The translations under genes and the position numbers were made by a program. Below, one piece after another: positions 12,701 to 23,010 of a DNA stretch of 64,000 nucleotides (its first letter is position 1; each line of letters begins with the position of its first letter). This DNA is from Steromphala cineraria (taxonomy: Eukaryota; Mollusca; Gastropoda; Trochida; Trochidae). The stretch is taken from the NCBI GenBank assembly GCA_916613615.1, contig OU744732.1:47297227-47361226 (forward strand). Reading direction: 5' to 3'. The notes under the pieces were generated by a model, which saw only the letters and a list, made by a program, of their open reading frames with translations, was not told where the DNA came from and searched no databases.

Positions 12701-15700
12701 ACATCTGCAAATGCAACAATTTTATTTAAGGTATGTACCTTTAGCGTTTGATTTCTGCCTCGCTTGCTTTTGTTTTCATCACATTTTGCTGTTCATGCAT
12801 TTAGCACTAGAATTGTTACATAAATTTGAGTTCAGGTTTTCTACATAAAAACGTTATCTTTCAGTGTTGTACTAAAATTATATCTTAAGAACTTTCCATC
12901 GAAGTTGCATGAATATTGTATTTATTCATTGGAAATTGTATCTTTGGTACTTTTGGTTTTGTAAACATATAATAATTTCTGAAATTGATATTAAAAGCAT
13001 GAATTTATGTTGCACTGCATGTTTATGCACGTCACAAAATGCACCTAAAATAAAAACACCTGGAATATTTTTTATGATAATTTTGTAATCAAGTATATTC
13101 AGGAAAAATTATGAAATAGTTTTTCGAAAGAGTAATTTAACTTTCACTCAATAAAAATCATCATTTTGAAGTGTTTTATGATTTTTTGGATGTTCTATGA
13201 CCAAATAAATAAAATCCATGGCCGGACAACACAAAAATCTAAAATCTCAATCAAATTTAAAGAAAACTTAACAAAATAATGCAAAAGAGGTGATCCATAA
13301 AATTCTTTATGATTGGGAATATAATTTGTCAAAAAAATATTTATGAGATGCATGAAATTGTTTGTTGATTAATTGTTACTGGTGTAGTATTAATGATTAT
13401 TTGTATTTTGTTTGAAGTTTTTGATTTTAAAGAAAATGGTGGTGGTTTGTAAATAACAAAGTTAGACTAGCAGTTCAAGTTAACAGCATTGAAGAAAATT
13501 GAATTTCAAAACATTTAGATACAAAAGTTTTTGTTAATCATTGAAGTATTCAATTATGATATATATTGAAACAAAATAATACAAAATTAGCAAAACTGAA
13601 AATATTTGCATTTTTCACTAGAATAGTGTTGCTTATAAAGCATTGGATAGTTGCTTTGGATACTAATCATTGCTGTAAAAATATCAAACGTAAACTTAAA
13701 ATGAATTGTCCTGGATGCAAAATAATATCATATTGTCATGAAGTCTGTTTGGCAATAGGTGAATTTTCCTGTAATCAAAATTATTACATGCTTAGTCCAA
13801 AATGATGATAAGACGAATTAAGCTGTTAATAAAATAAAAAAGATTGTATCTGGTCATCACCTTTTATTTCTGTGATTATCTCCCCTTGCATCACTCTTCA
13901 AGGTCCAGGACAGAATTTTAGATGGAGCAATAACACAAAAAATTATATTTAGTGGGCATCACCTTCTCTCTTCTCTCTATGATTATCTCCCTTTGCATAG
14001 CTCTTCAAGGTACAGGACAGATTTTTACTGTCACCTTGCAGGTCCCTTGACTATTTGCAGGATGACGGAATTGGAGGAGACTCTACGAGATCGAAATCGC
14101 TCGATATCTTTGACCCAAGTCCGTACCAAATTCTTAGACGAGGAGAACTGTCGTCTTCAGGATCGTATCGACACCCTTATGCAACAAAAACAGAGTTTAG
14201 ATAGACTCGTAAAAGATTTACGACTTGGCAAGGATCGTAATGTGAGTTCCATTATGTTCGGTCAAAATTTAGTTATAGTTCATTTAAATATGTGGTCAAT
14301 AATGGTTGTGTTAAAGGGATGAGGATTTTGAATATTTTGAGTTGGGATTTGGGATCTAACTTGACAACGTTTGAAATTTGGAAAAATAAGATTTAATCTG
14401 ATGCCACATAATTTTATTGTCAAGATAATTCAGAAAGTAATGAATTTGATCAACTACACTAAAAAAAAATCAAGCAATTTAACAATAATAACTTGTTAAT
14501 TCCATCTTTTAAAAGGAATCTTGTAGATGAAAGCACAATGTTTTTTTTCCAAAAATTTTAAGGTTTAGCAATTCAATTGAAAACTCATAGGACTTAATCA
14601 ATTGCAATTGGGTTGATTTATTAAGTTGTTTAATTTGACAAATATTCTGTATGATTGCATTTTAAATTGATTGATTTCATGAAGTTTTTCTGAATGATTA
14701 TTTCTAGGTTTATGATGAATATGAATACCATTATCTTAGACGGAGGTCGTATTACTACCGTTACTGAATAAGTGAGATGTTATACTGCATGAAAATTGTG
14801 TTGATTACTACTTCACTCAAGTTCAAGTTGATTGCACCAATGCACAAGTGTGACACGTTACACAAGATATGTTTATCCAATGTCAAGATCAAACATTTTT
14901 CAAAATTGAATATTTGTTTGCATTACTAGTGATCCGAAAAAGGTTTGTACAATACTAGACATTTTACTACCATTTTGTAACTAAACCAATTCTTTTCCAT
15001 TTCATTTTCTTAATCCTTTTTTTTTTTAAAGTTTAAATTTTCAAGTTTTTCTGAAATTACAGATAATATGTGTTTATTTGGTTGTAGTTTTTTTTGTCAA
15101 ATTATCATTTATGTATTATCTTCTCTTGAATATATACAAACAATATATTCCATTAAAAAAATATATTATCTCGAAATAGTATAGCAATATCTCTGAAATA
15201 TTTAAATTCCTTAAAAACAGTTCTCATTTCTTCCCATAACCATGTGGCTCGAATCCCGCCAGGGGCTCGGCAACTTTATCTGCAGTAGAGAAGTGTTCTA
15301 CACACTGTCAGGTTTGGGTGCAATGCTACACTGAATTTCAGTGCAGTACCACCCATGGTTACTAGTTCCAGCCGATGTTCGCAGGTTTCACTGCAATGCA
15401 AAGCCACAATAGTGTTGAGGGCTTTCATGCAATAATACTAGCAGCCGTGATATAAATGAAATACTCTTGAAAGCGGCGATAAACTCCACATCACCTCACC
15501 TCCAATAAACTTTGTCCTAATTGGAGCTTTCTGATGTTGCCATTGATGAATTCTAATCGATTTCAACACAAATTATTAGTATAATAGTTCAATAAGATGA
15601 ACAGTAACAATGTATAAAAAAAAATTATTGTATCGTGCCCACAAGTCGCAATTAAATAACAATTGTTTAAATGTTCACATTTGATATTTACTGTTACATT

Positions 15701-17001
15701 GGGTAGAAAGTTTATCATGTAATTTTCCCTTCTAGAGAATTATTTGGAAAATAAAGATATATGGTCCATTGATGACCGAGGTTAAAAGTTGCAACATATG
15801 CAGTAATTTCTTAATTAATATTATAAGAAATAAATAAATTCATCTTCAAACTCTAATTTTGTCCCAGGTAGTGAATATTGACTTAACTTTCAGTGTTAAT
15901 TATGATTTCTTTCTTTCAATAGATGTTATCTTCCCCAATGTTATTTAACCCTGAATCTTTCCCATTTTCTCTCAAAAATTACCTTCAATGATTAAAAACA
16001 TTTCTATTTCACCCTCTAAGATATTGAAAATGAAATATTGCACAAAAAATATCAAATTTCACTTAATAGAAATAGTTTGTATTAGTATGGATAGATTTTA
16101 TATTATGTGACTAGAATATTCGATAAAATGAAAGCATATCACATTATGACTGGATAAAAGATATTTTTATTGATTTTATTCATTTAGGCTGACAATAATT
16201 GAGATACCATTTAATTTATTTTTGATAACTGTTTATTTGCACATTAATAGCATGTCATAATGCACACAGTTTTTGTTTGGGTTTTGTTAAAGCAGTTATG
16301 TCTTAATATGTGTTTCTATGGACATTATAACTATATTGCCCTTCAAATTAAATCAATCTCAAACATATGACACCATGATCTAAAAAAATAATGTAAATAT
16401 GTATATTTTCACAAACCTTCAATTTTGGTACATTGTTTTAACCAATTTCTCATTTTTATGGAATTGGCTTTCCCTTAATGCATTTTGTTACCAAGGTACA
16501 CTTTAGACATTTAACTCAATACTTCCATTTTGATTTTACTTATTCTCAAAGAATATCTTGTCCTAAAACTATGTTATGCAAACAATATCCTTAAAGAACA
16601 AACATAATATAAAAAAAAAGAATTATTTCAACTTAAATCCATCTATTATGAAATGACTCAGTCAACTAAATTGAAAATCAGAAGATCAGTTTGTTGCAAA
16701 ATATTACTTTTTTCAATTTTTGAATGACCTTGACCTTTCTGTTACCAAGGTTACACGACCTTTCACTGCGGATGAGTATGCTGGGAGTCTCAAAGCGGGA
16801 ACAAGTGGTCTAGGAACAAGTCTTGCTTCAAGCTGGGATCACGATCATCTTTCGGACGCTGTTTTAACGATTCGTAACTCCTCCTCAAGAATCAACACTT
16901 ATCTGGACCGAACATACCCTGGTGGCGTCATCAATTTGTATCAGGGTCGCGATGATGGCAGTGAAAAATCTTACGAGGAAGACCAAGAATATGATGCATA
17001 G
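753..17001 (+). CDS. Coiled-coil protein, C-terminal eight exons (5' part outside window)
   Basis: Eight exons with AG/GT borders and matching phases: 753-836, 2133-2240, 7213-7370, 8264-8429, 8998-9173, 9629-9793, 14061-14241 and 16750-17001 (stop TAG). Together they give about 430 residues. The first seven exons are almost wholly charged heptad-type coiled coil (runs such as [19 protein letters not shown] and [18 protein letters not shown]). The last exon is a non-coiled, Ser/Thr-rich tail ending in an acidic EEDQEYDA. The phase series 0,0,0,2,0,2,2,0 is consistent at every junction, which is the main proof that this is a real gene. I could not name the orthologue. Centrosomal, ciliary or Golgi-type coiled-coil proteins are all possible. 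The start codon lies upstream of the window. A possible alternative last exon is listed at 14708. Confidence 0.85.
923..2035 (-). mobile_element. L2/CR1-like LINE, 3' fragment of reverse transcriptase ORF
   Basis: Read on the minus strand, the frame runs from about 2032 to 1011. It has the RT motif [10 protein letters not shown], then FYADDSQL (the F/YADD catalytic box), then the typical C-terminal region with [19 protein letters not shown] and AATEWNNLP. One in-frame TGA at 1692-1694 separates the two halves, so the ORF is dead. The 3' end, CGCTTTGAGC...GCGATATAAATGCAC followed by (ATT)n at 923-950, is the usual tail of L2/CR1-clade elements. It is 5'-truncated and sits in an intron, opposite in orientation to the coiled-coil gene. 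Confidence 0.85.
2241..6780. other. Long AT-rich intron, no recognisable feature
   Basis: This is most of the intron between the second and third coiled-coil exons in the window. I see only low-complexity A/T runs and no open frame, RNA or clear repeat. A poly-A/T patch lies at 3945-3995. Confidence 0.5.
6785..6965 (+). repeat. Dispersed repeat, family C, single unit
   Basis: The block CTAGAAAGCTGAAACTTTGT, then CAGACTCCTTGACTAGTGAG, then GTGGCCCCTACTAAGGGGG recurs four times in tandem at 45220-45885. Here it occurs once, flanked by GAGCTCATC on the left and AAAGCAAAATCAA on the right. The same edge sequences bound the other array, so this is a complete one-unit version. Confidence 0.65.
7371..8015 (+). 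repeat. Four decayed tandem copies of the preceding exon's 3' end
   Basis: The last ~50 bases of the exon at 7213-7370 (GTGTCTCTCCGCAACCAGCT, then GAGGGAGAGAAG) recur at about 7474-7540, 7697-7760, 7833-7880 and 7965-8010, with increasing damage. Some keep a GTGAG-like donor. They look like repeated partial duplications of an exon edge plus the adjoining intron, now non-coding. Confidence 0.7.
8406..8900 (+). repeat. ~210-bp tandem duplication spanning an exon 3' end
   Basis: The unit begins in the exon's last codons (GAGATGGCCTATGAGATG), crosses the GT donor and continues into the intron. It starts again at about 8620 (GAGATGACTTATGAGATGG) and about 8831 (GAAATGACTTATGAGATTG, a truncated copy). 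The second copy keeps an ATGGTAGGC donor, and the third has ATTGTAGGC. Confidence 0.7.
10380..10985 (+). repeat. 148-bp tandem repeat array in intron
   Basis: CAGTAAAATTGCTTATTTAT starts at 10525, 10673 and 10821, an exact 148-bp period. A more diverged unit precedes the array (from about 10380) and another begins at 10971. The units are near-identical internally (TTTCTTGATATGATATTGAA). The open frames seen here are periodic artefacts of the array. Confidence 0.85.
11481..12593. mobile_element. Inverted-terminal element with six internal ~165-bp repeats
   Basis: The ends are ATGTCCCCCG and its exact reverse complement CGGGGGACAT. A 5' block rich in CCGTC/TTCGTCATTCC is followed by six repeats containing CCATATCTCCAAAACCGTTC, ACGAAACTTGGTATGTG, GGAGTGGTGCCTTTTGCTA and GGTTTCCATGGAAAC (anchors near 11646, 11817, 11988, 12131, 12301 and 12466). 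It has no coding capacity. The design of unique flanks around a variable tandem core is like that of non-autonomous elements common in molluscs, but I cannot assign a superfamily. Confidence 0.75.
12594..14060. other. Intron remainder, nothing recognised
   Basis: AT-rich sequence between the tandem-core element and the exon at 14061. A short direct repeat of about 110 bases (CACCTT...TTCTCTCTATGATTATCTCCC) spans 13858-14010. There are no coding or RNA features. Confidence 0.45.
14708..14768 (+). CDS. Possible alternative terminal exon of the coiled-coil gene, Tyr/Arg-rich tail
   Basis: TTATTTCTAG at 14698-14707 is a plausible acceptor. The sequence after it reads in the phase left by the exon ending at 14241: [19 protein letters not shown], then TGA (14765-14767). 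The tail is short, strikingly Tyr-rich and basic, and in frame. It competes with the 16750 exon for the same donor. The case rests on acceptor, phase and unusual composition only. Confidence 0.4.
15238..15505 (+). mobile_element. tRNA-derived SINE family, 5'-truncated copy
   Basis: GGCTCGAATCCCGCCAGGGG is a B-box-like start. It is followed by GCAACTTTATCTGCAGTA, GTGCAATGCTACACTGAATT, a GTTCCAGC...GCAGGTTTCA block and AAATACTCTTGAAAGC. The same blocks occur in the same order at 40556-41290, which confirms a dispersed family. Confidence 0.6.
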
Positions 17002-17025
17002 AAGATCACAATGACATTGAACTTG

Positions 17026-17206
17026 ATTATTTGACCTTGAACTTAGATAGATATTTGACCTCAAAGTTGAACATATGACCTTGAACTTGAATATTTGACC
17101 TTGAACATTGCCTTGAAACCAAGTTCTTAAATTGGATAGACTGTCACTGTGTTGACCTTGACCTTAGATTACAGTGTTCATGAACTTTGATTATTTGACC
17201 TTGCTT
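17026..17206 (+). repeat. Cluster of TGACCTTGA motifs in the 3' UTR region
   Basis: Exact TGACCTTGA occurs at 17032, 17076, 17096 and 17153, with a fifth upstream at 16725 and a near-match at 17198. The intervening GAACTTGAATATT is also repeated, so this looks like a short decayed tandem repeat just after the coiled-coil stop codon. The motif is the complement of the extended nuclear-receptor half-site TCAAGGTCA, probably by chance. Confidence 0.5.
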
Positions 17207-17209
17207 GTT

Positions 17210-18780
17210 TCTTGTGCTCACAGTCTTTAAAGCAACGATCTTAGTTTGAAAATGATTACCGTCTAAAAAATTGCCTTGCATCATAGTCCCAAGCAATTCC
17301 AGCACAACGACTTGAGTCCCTCCCACATGTCAATCAGAATAGCTTCCATAATTATGTTTAATTCAATGAAATTTACTTTTTGAAATTTTTATATTATCAT
17401 TGTAATATAATCATTTCATATTAGGCTAGCTCATCAACAATCTGCGCCATTGATTATATCTCTTGACATCATCATAATAATAATCATTTCACATTGTTAA
17501 TCTAATCATAGTAATTGAGTTTATATGATCATTTGTTTATTTGAGGACTTCACAAAATAATCATTTTTCACAGAAGGCAATCATACAGATATCAAGTAAA
17601 TGTTTGTTAACAGTATTCTATGATTTAAAAATCTCAAAGATGTATGAATATTCAGTATAAGATAAATACTATTTATTTACATGTTGCTGATACCACTGAT
17701 TATGAATCTACCAGTTTATTACACAATGTGTAATATCTTTGTATACTGCTGAATCAAAGTTTATTATGAAGTCATAATGTCAGCAATGTGGATGCAATGT
17801 TACGTGACATGCTTAGTAGGTGTCAAATCAGCAATCCACGATTTATGCAAGATGGCTAAAGGGAAACACCATTTTTCGAATAAATTTAAATGCCATTTAA
17901 AGCTTTTTTATCTGTTTTTGTAGCTAAACAGTAAAAAAGCATATATCACACTTGTGAAGTTCAACTTGCTTTTGCTCATTATCTACCAAATCATTCACTT
18001 CTTTAATGCAAACGGTATTACACAGAAAGAAAGTGATTTGTATTATACTATTGGTATATATTGAAAAGAAAAACACACAACATTCCTATCAACCATACCT
18101 CAGCTTTATTGCCAGTAGTTTTATACTTCGACAACATTGAAAACCGTCCCAATTTCCTTGTGATATATTTGTTTATACAATAGAATATTTATGAATTGTT
18201 TGTATATTGTATATATATATATATATATATTGATAGAGAAGAAATGAATTACAATATTGAAGGAAATTGTTACCTTTTGAATGTTATTGTTTATTATTTT
18301 ATTTATTTGTTGCTTGCCAATAATGATGATCATTGATGCCTTACAATATCTCTATCTCCATCCAGGACTGACTTAAAGAATTTCTCTAACATGAACTCTT
18401 ATAAAATTGCATCATTTCATGATAGTAATCAAGATCCATGATTATTTATGGAAGCAGCGATGTCACTTAGCAGCCTTGCCTGAGATCGGAATGTTTTATT
18501 TTTAAGGTCAGGCCAAGATGTTCAATGATCTTCTATTTGACACAAAAAGTTGACAAAACCATAAATTTCCACTGATAAACTTTTTGGAAAAAAACAAAAG
18601 AGCCAAATGCGAGAAGAAATGAGTTGAGTGCCCTCTGTGAGAGAGAATTATGATTAGAGAACTGCTGAAAATAGTAAACCATTGATTAATATGAAGATAT
18701 TAACCCTTAACTTGTGGGAATATTCAAGGATAGCTGTCTCTAGTGGCTAACCCCTTGTTTTGAAAAGCTATGTAAGAGTT
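17210..18780. other. Intergenic AT-rich sequence
   Basis: No gene or clear repeat is visible except a short (TA)n run at about 18208-18231. This is the spacer after the coiled-coil gene's last exon. Confidence 0.45.
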
Positions 18781-18788
18781 TTCTTGTG

Positions 18789-19127
18789 TTAAAGGGATAG
18801 TAGCACATTTTGAGAGGAAATATAAGGTGATGTCAGGATTAAATGAAAATAAATGATTCCAGTTGAAAGACAATGTATTTAAACTAAATGAAGCAGTAAT
18901 AATTCAAATATATAACGTAAAGTTTAACCATGCGACTCCTTTTTGTTACACAAAATGAATTAAAGGTGTTCACAAAAAATAGCCGCCAATTGATTTTGTG
19001 TGAATCTTCATACTTTGTCCTCTGACTATGGGTGATTAGCTTGTGTAATGAGATTGTTGACACTGTCAATATAATACATTTAGCATTACCTTAAAATTAT
19101 CAAAATAACGTGCTACTGCCCCTTTAA
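18789..19127 (+). mobile_element. TTAA-flanked MITE, family D, copy 1
   Basis: It begins TTAAAGGGATAGTAGCAC and ends GTGCTACTGCCCCTTTAA, so the ends are inverted copies flanked by TTAA. Internal blocks (GAAAGACAATGTATTTAAAC and ACACTGTCAA) recur in the copies at 32568, 44771 and 58663. TTAA targets suggest mobilisation by a piggyBac-type transposase (inference). Confidence 0.8.
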
Positions 19128-19129
19128 CT

Positions 19130-20300
19130 GATTCAGCAAAAGGTTAATTCAGAACTATTTATTATATCACACTCATTGATGTTTAGTTCATATTTCAATA
19201 ACATTGCACTGTTGATAGAAATGAATCTATTAATTTCTGGCAATCAAAACATCTTAATTGGTTGATTTAGAATATTTATTGAAGGTATTTATTGTATATT
19301 TTATACGCATTTATAAACATACCATAAAACCATAAACCATAAAATTTGTTATTTCTTTGTATAAGAAAGATTATTGAAATACTTTTGGTTTTTCATTTAT
19401 AGTTATATTATATATCTTTTTCATTATTGTGCTTCTTATCTGTGATATTTTTGACTATAGTTATATCTGCTGTAAGTTTAAAAATAATTATTTGAAATAA
19501 GCAATTTTTTTAAAAAATCTGTTGATCTAAAGTAATTTTTTGTCTCAATTGTTTGGAAAATTATGTTGGTTTTGGAAAGTATATTTCATTTGTTGATAAT
19601 ATGTTTGAAAAGCAAATATTTATTTATTTAAAAATTTTAAATATGCAAAAATACAATCTTTTTTGTGAATCATACCTTATCATGTATGTGCATTTAAACA
19701 TCGCTTAATCAATCGTTGCCATGTTTTCATAACAAAATTTTGTAATATTTGTCATCAAAACATTTGTACTTATGTAATCCTGATATTTCAAATTTGATAT
19801 AGTTTCTATCAGGTATTGATATACATAAAAAATATCTACATATAATTTATCATCCATCATGATTGGATTTGATTTTTACAATAAAGATAAGTGAAATATG
19901 TACATTTCTAAAACATTTTTTACAAGCGTTTTAAATGATTTGATAAATATTTTACATACATGATAACATATTATGCAATAATTTTTATGACAGTTTGTTA
20001 TAATAAATTCTCCGAAAGTATATTACATATGATATTTACTTATGTAAGAAATAGTATGAAATAATATATGATATTACATGTAAAAGATGTAGATAATAAT
20101 GAGTAAACTCCTGAACAGCTTCTTCACTGACATTTAGTATGAAATCTACCTATCAACACCAGTGTAAGGAGCTGTGTGGAAGTGTGAGTGGGGCTAGTCT
20201 ATGTATATTCTTACATACATACCTGGTTGAATCATTAAATCATGTCACATATTTGACCTTTTCTTCTTCTTGTTTATTTCTTGGACAGATGAATAGCATT
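19130..20300. other. Intergenic AT-rich sequence, nothing recognised
   Basis: Very AT-rich, with long A/T runs and no open frame, RNA or repeat that I can support. Confidence 0.45.
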
Positions 20301-20308
20301 CTCTCCCT

Positions 20309-20605
20309 ACAGAGGTAGATCAAGTCATAAATTGTTGATCCTACCTCTGTTTTTAGTCAAACCAAATCTGTTGTCTCCAGCAGTTTCCTTTGGCCATAAT
20401 TGCTATACAATCCATTACATATTTTTTTTAGCAAATGACAACGCTTCTCTCATTGACTGGGTGGTTCTTATCCCCATGATTCAGTAGCCAAAATGATGAT
20501 TTTTTTTATTGCACTATTATTGCATCCAATCATCCCATTCTAGCCCACAAACTCAGCTCATTGGAACAGAGGCTAGATCAACATTTCATGACTTGATCTG
20601 CCTTT
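20309..20605. repeat. Imperfect inverted repeat, possible MITE
   Basis: AGAGGTAGATCAAGTCATAA near 20311 is mirrored by TTCATGACTTGATCTGCC near 20588, and TTGTTGATCCTACCTCTGTT is matched by AACAGAGGCTAGATCAAC. The arms are about 40 bases and the centre about 200 bases. No target duplication was identified. Confidence 0.4.
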
Positions 20606-20609
20606 TGTT

Positions 20610-22320
20610 GGCAGAGAATGGATTCAGTGTGACCTCAGATATAATACTCTGTCAACTTAATCAAATATTGACTTCAACTCTTTCTATTTATTTGTAGGAA
20701 CGTCATCACGTTTTCATGCTGGAATGCTTGAACTAATTAATTTGATCATTGACATTATCATTTTTTGTTGAAATCTTCATTAGAAAAGGGTCTGTATACA
20801 ACATTTCAAGAAAGGGGTTTTATATGAGGCCCCCATGTTTCCGATCAAAAGCTAAAGGGTAAAAAAAAAGCTAAAAAGCTAAATTTTAATTAATAATTCA
20901 CAGTAAAGGGTCTGTACACACGCTTTCAGCTTCCCAGGGCACTAGCTTTTGTTAATACACGACATGTAAAGATCGTGAATGACAAGATTACTGTATCATA
21001 TCAATTGTACGTTTTTGAGTTTGTTTACTTTAGTAATGCCCTGATTAAATCTTTGATCGCTGCTAATGACTGAAATATTGCCCATGCAGCGTCTAACAAT
21101 CACTCCGTCACTCACTCAATAATCTAAGAAAAAGCCATCTTTGACATGAAAACAAGTTTATTCAGTATCAAGTTAAGTACAGTGCTCTAAGTATTCCATG
21201 ATGCAATACACATCTTTCACACTTGTCAGACATCTAAAGACTTGTATTCATGTTTGGTTTTCACAATTGAAATAAATGCAATGAGTATTTCAAATAAACT
21301 CTTAAGTACTTTACAATGATTGAATATGTATAATGAAAACAAATCCTTTATAGAATAAGACGAATATAGGTTGAAGGTTTTGCCATTTGGTAAGTTCGAT
21401 GAAATGTTTGGATCATGTACGCAGGCGTAGAGATGGAAGTATTTTCTGCAATATTTCGGCAACATTGACATTGTTGTGAAGCTTATATTCTGATGAATAC
21501 ACGTACCAATTTCGATAAAGCTAAGTGAATTTATTACCATACTGAAACGATTAAAGATGTTGGAAATGAAATGGATGCGTGCAGTTTTTGTTTCATAACT
21601 TGATATTATGAGATGTTTTATTTTCTGAAGAAAATATATTTTTCATAGACTGATATTTAATGGTAGAGATTTATCAAATGGAAATTTCAAAAAAATGCAC
21701 TATGGTGCCTTTAAGGGTCATTATTCTTCAACACATAAACTTGTCAATCATGCCAAATGCCTTTATGGTTAAGGCCTAACGATATATTTTCATTATGTAA
21801 TTCTATATCACTTTTATGTATATGCATGTCATTTTTAAACCATCCTGGCCCTTGTAGCAATATTATACTCGGACTATGGTTTTAAATGTATAATCCACAT
21901 GGCCATTGTCAAGCATTGTCAGTTCATATGTCATTTCCATATACCTCCCGAATGTGTAAATCTGAAGCCCTCCCCACCCCCCTCCCCCTTGGGTATTCTT
22001 TGACGGAAAGCCCTCGGGAGAGATCCTTATCTCTTACTTATTCCCTGTTGCATTATCTTTGTGCAATCTCTTTTGTTTAAAGTCTAAAGTATGTCAGGAA
22101 TAGCTACTGTGCAACTTGAAGTTGGTAGGGTAACACGATTACTATACGATTAGTTACAAATTAAAAAGTTGCATTTGTAAATGTGCATGCATTCGTTTAC
22201 TTGAAGCTTTCTTTGTATTGCAACGATACATACACACAAAAATTAACAGTAGTGAATTATTTCAGTTACACTTCCCGTCACCATCACCACATTCAACATT
22301 CAGATATGTATTTATAAACA
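20610..22320. other. Intergenic sequence with a repeat tail
   Basis: The only recognisable piece is at about 21060-21125: GACTGAAATATTGCCCATGC followed by a short CACTCCGTCACTCACTC tail. It matches the 3' tail of the RTE-like repeats at 41552 and 57955. The rest shows nothing supportable. Confidence 0.4.
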
Positions 22321-22321
22321 T

Positions 22322-22425
22322 CTTATACCCCTTTTCCGGTCTCATTGCTATGGTTTCCTTTGTTCTAACTGTAGGTGTATTGACCGATACTCCTTCTTTT
22401 CTAATACACCTATTTTGTATTGTAC
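22322..22425 (-). repeat. Short dispersed repeat, family B, copy 2
   Basis: Its reverse complement carries GTATCGGTCAATACACCT, AGTTAGAACAAAGGAAACC and ATAGCAATGAGACC in the same order as 604-720. Confidence 0.6.
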
Positions 22426-22729
22426 ACCCACATTCAGTCAGGTGAAGAGATCTTACACTTAGGCAACTCAACGGAGTTGTAAAATTTAGAATTAAAAGTT
22501 TTAAGAACTATTAACAAAGAAAGTAGAGTGTCTCATGTCTATAGTGTTATCTTTTCCCTGTATACGCCTATAAATGGGTAATAGTTCGTACCACTTTTAT
22601 GTAATGATGTTTGTATATGGGTTTTTTAAATATTTGATTTGATATTCTATTGATCTAGTTAGGTCAAGACTTGTATCTATAGAGCTATTTTCCGTCAACG
22701 ATAACTCGACCGGAGTGGGGTATATGTGA

Positions 22730-22876
22730 GATATACCAACACTACCCTCGGTGCATCACTCAATACACTTCCTGTTTGAATCGTGTTTCCTCGGCTCAGA
22801 TACGCTACGCCTCGGAGACCCACGATCCAAACAGGGGGTGTCTTGAGCGTACACCTCCGGAAGGGTGGGTAGATCT
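22730..22876. repeat. Foldback MITE, family A, copy 2
   Basis: The left arm GCATCACTCAATACACTTCC is mirrored by the right arm GGGGGTGTCTTGAGCGTACA, and TGTTTGAATCGTG by CACGATCCAAACA. It is more diverged than the copy at 241-378. It lies about 135 bases beyond the stop codon of the SUMF2-like gene. Confidence 0.65.
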
Positions 22877-23010
22877 ATTACATATTTCTTGAAATATATC
22901 ATTAATATTCAATAAAACTGTGAAACTATAATTTTCTTTCACAACAAAATATGTCAACTCAGCAATGATACATTCGCGATATTTCTTACAAATCTATTTT
23001 GTTAAATTCT

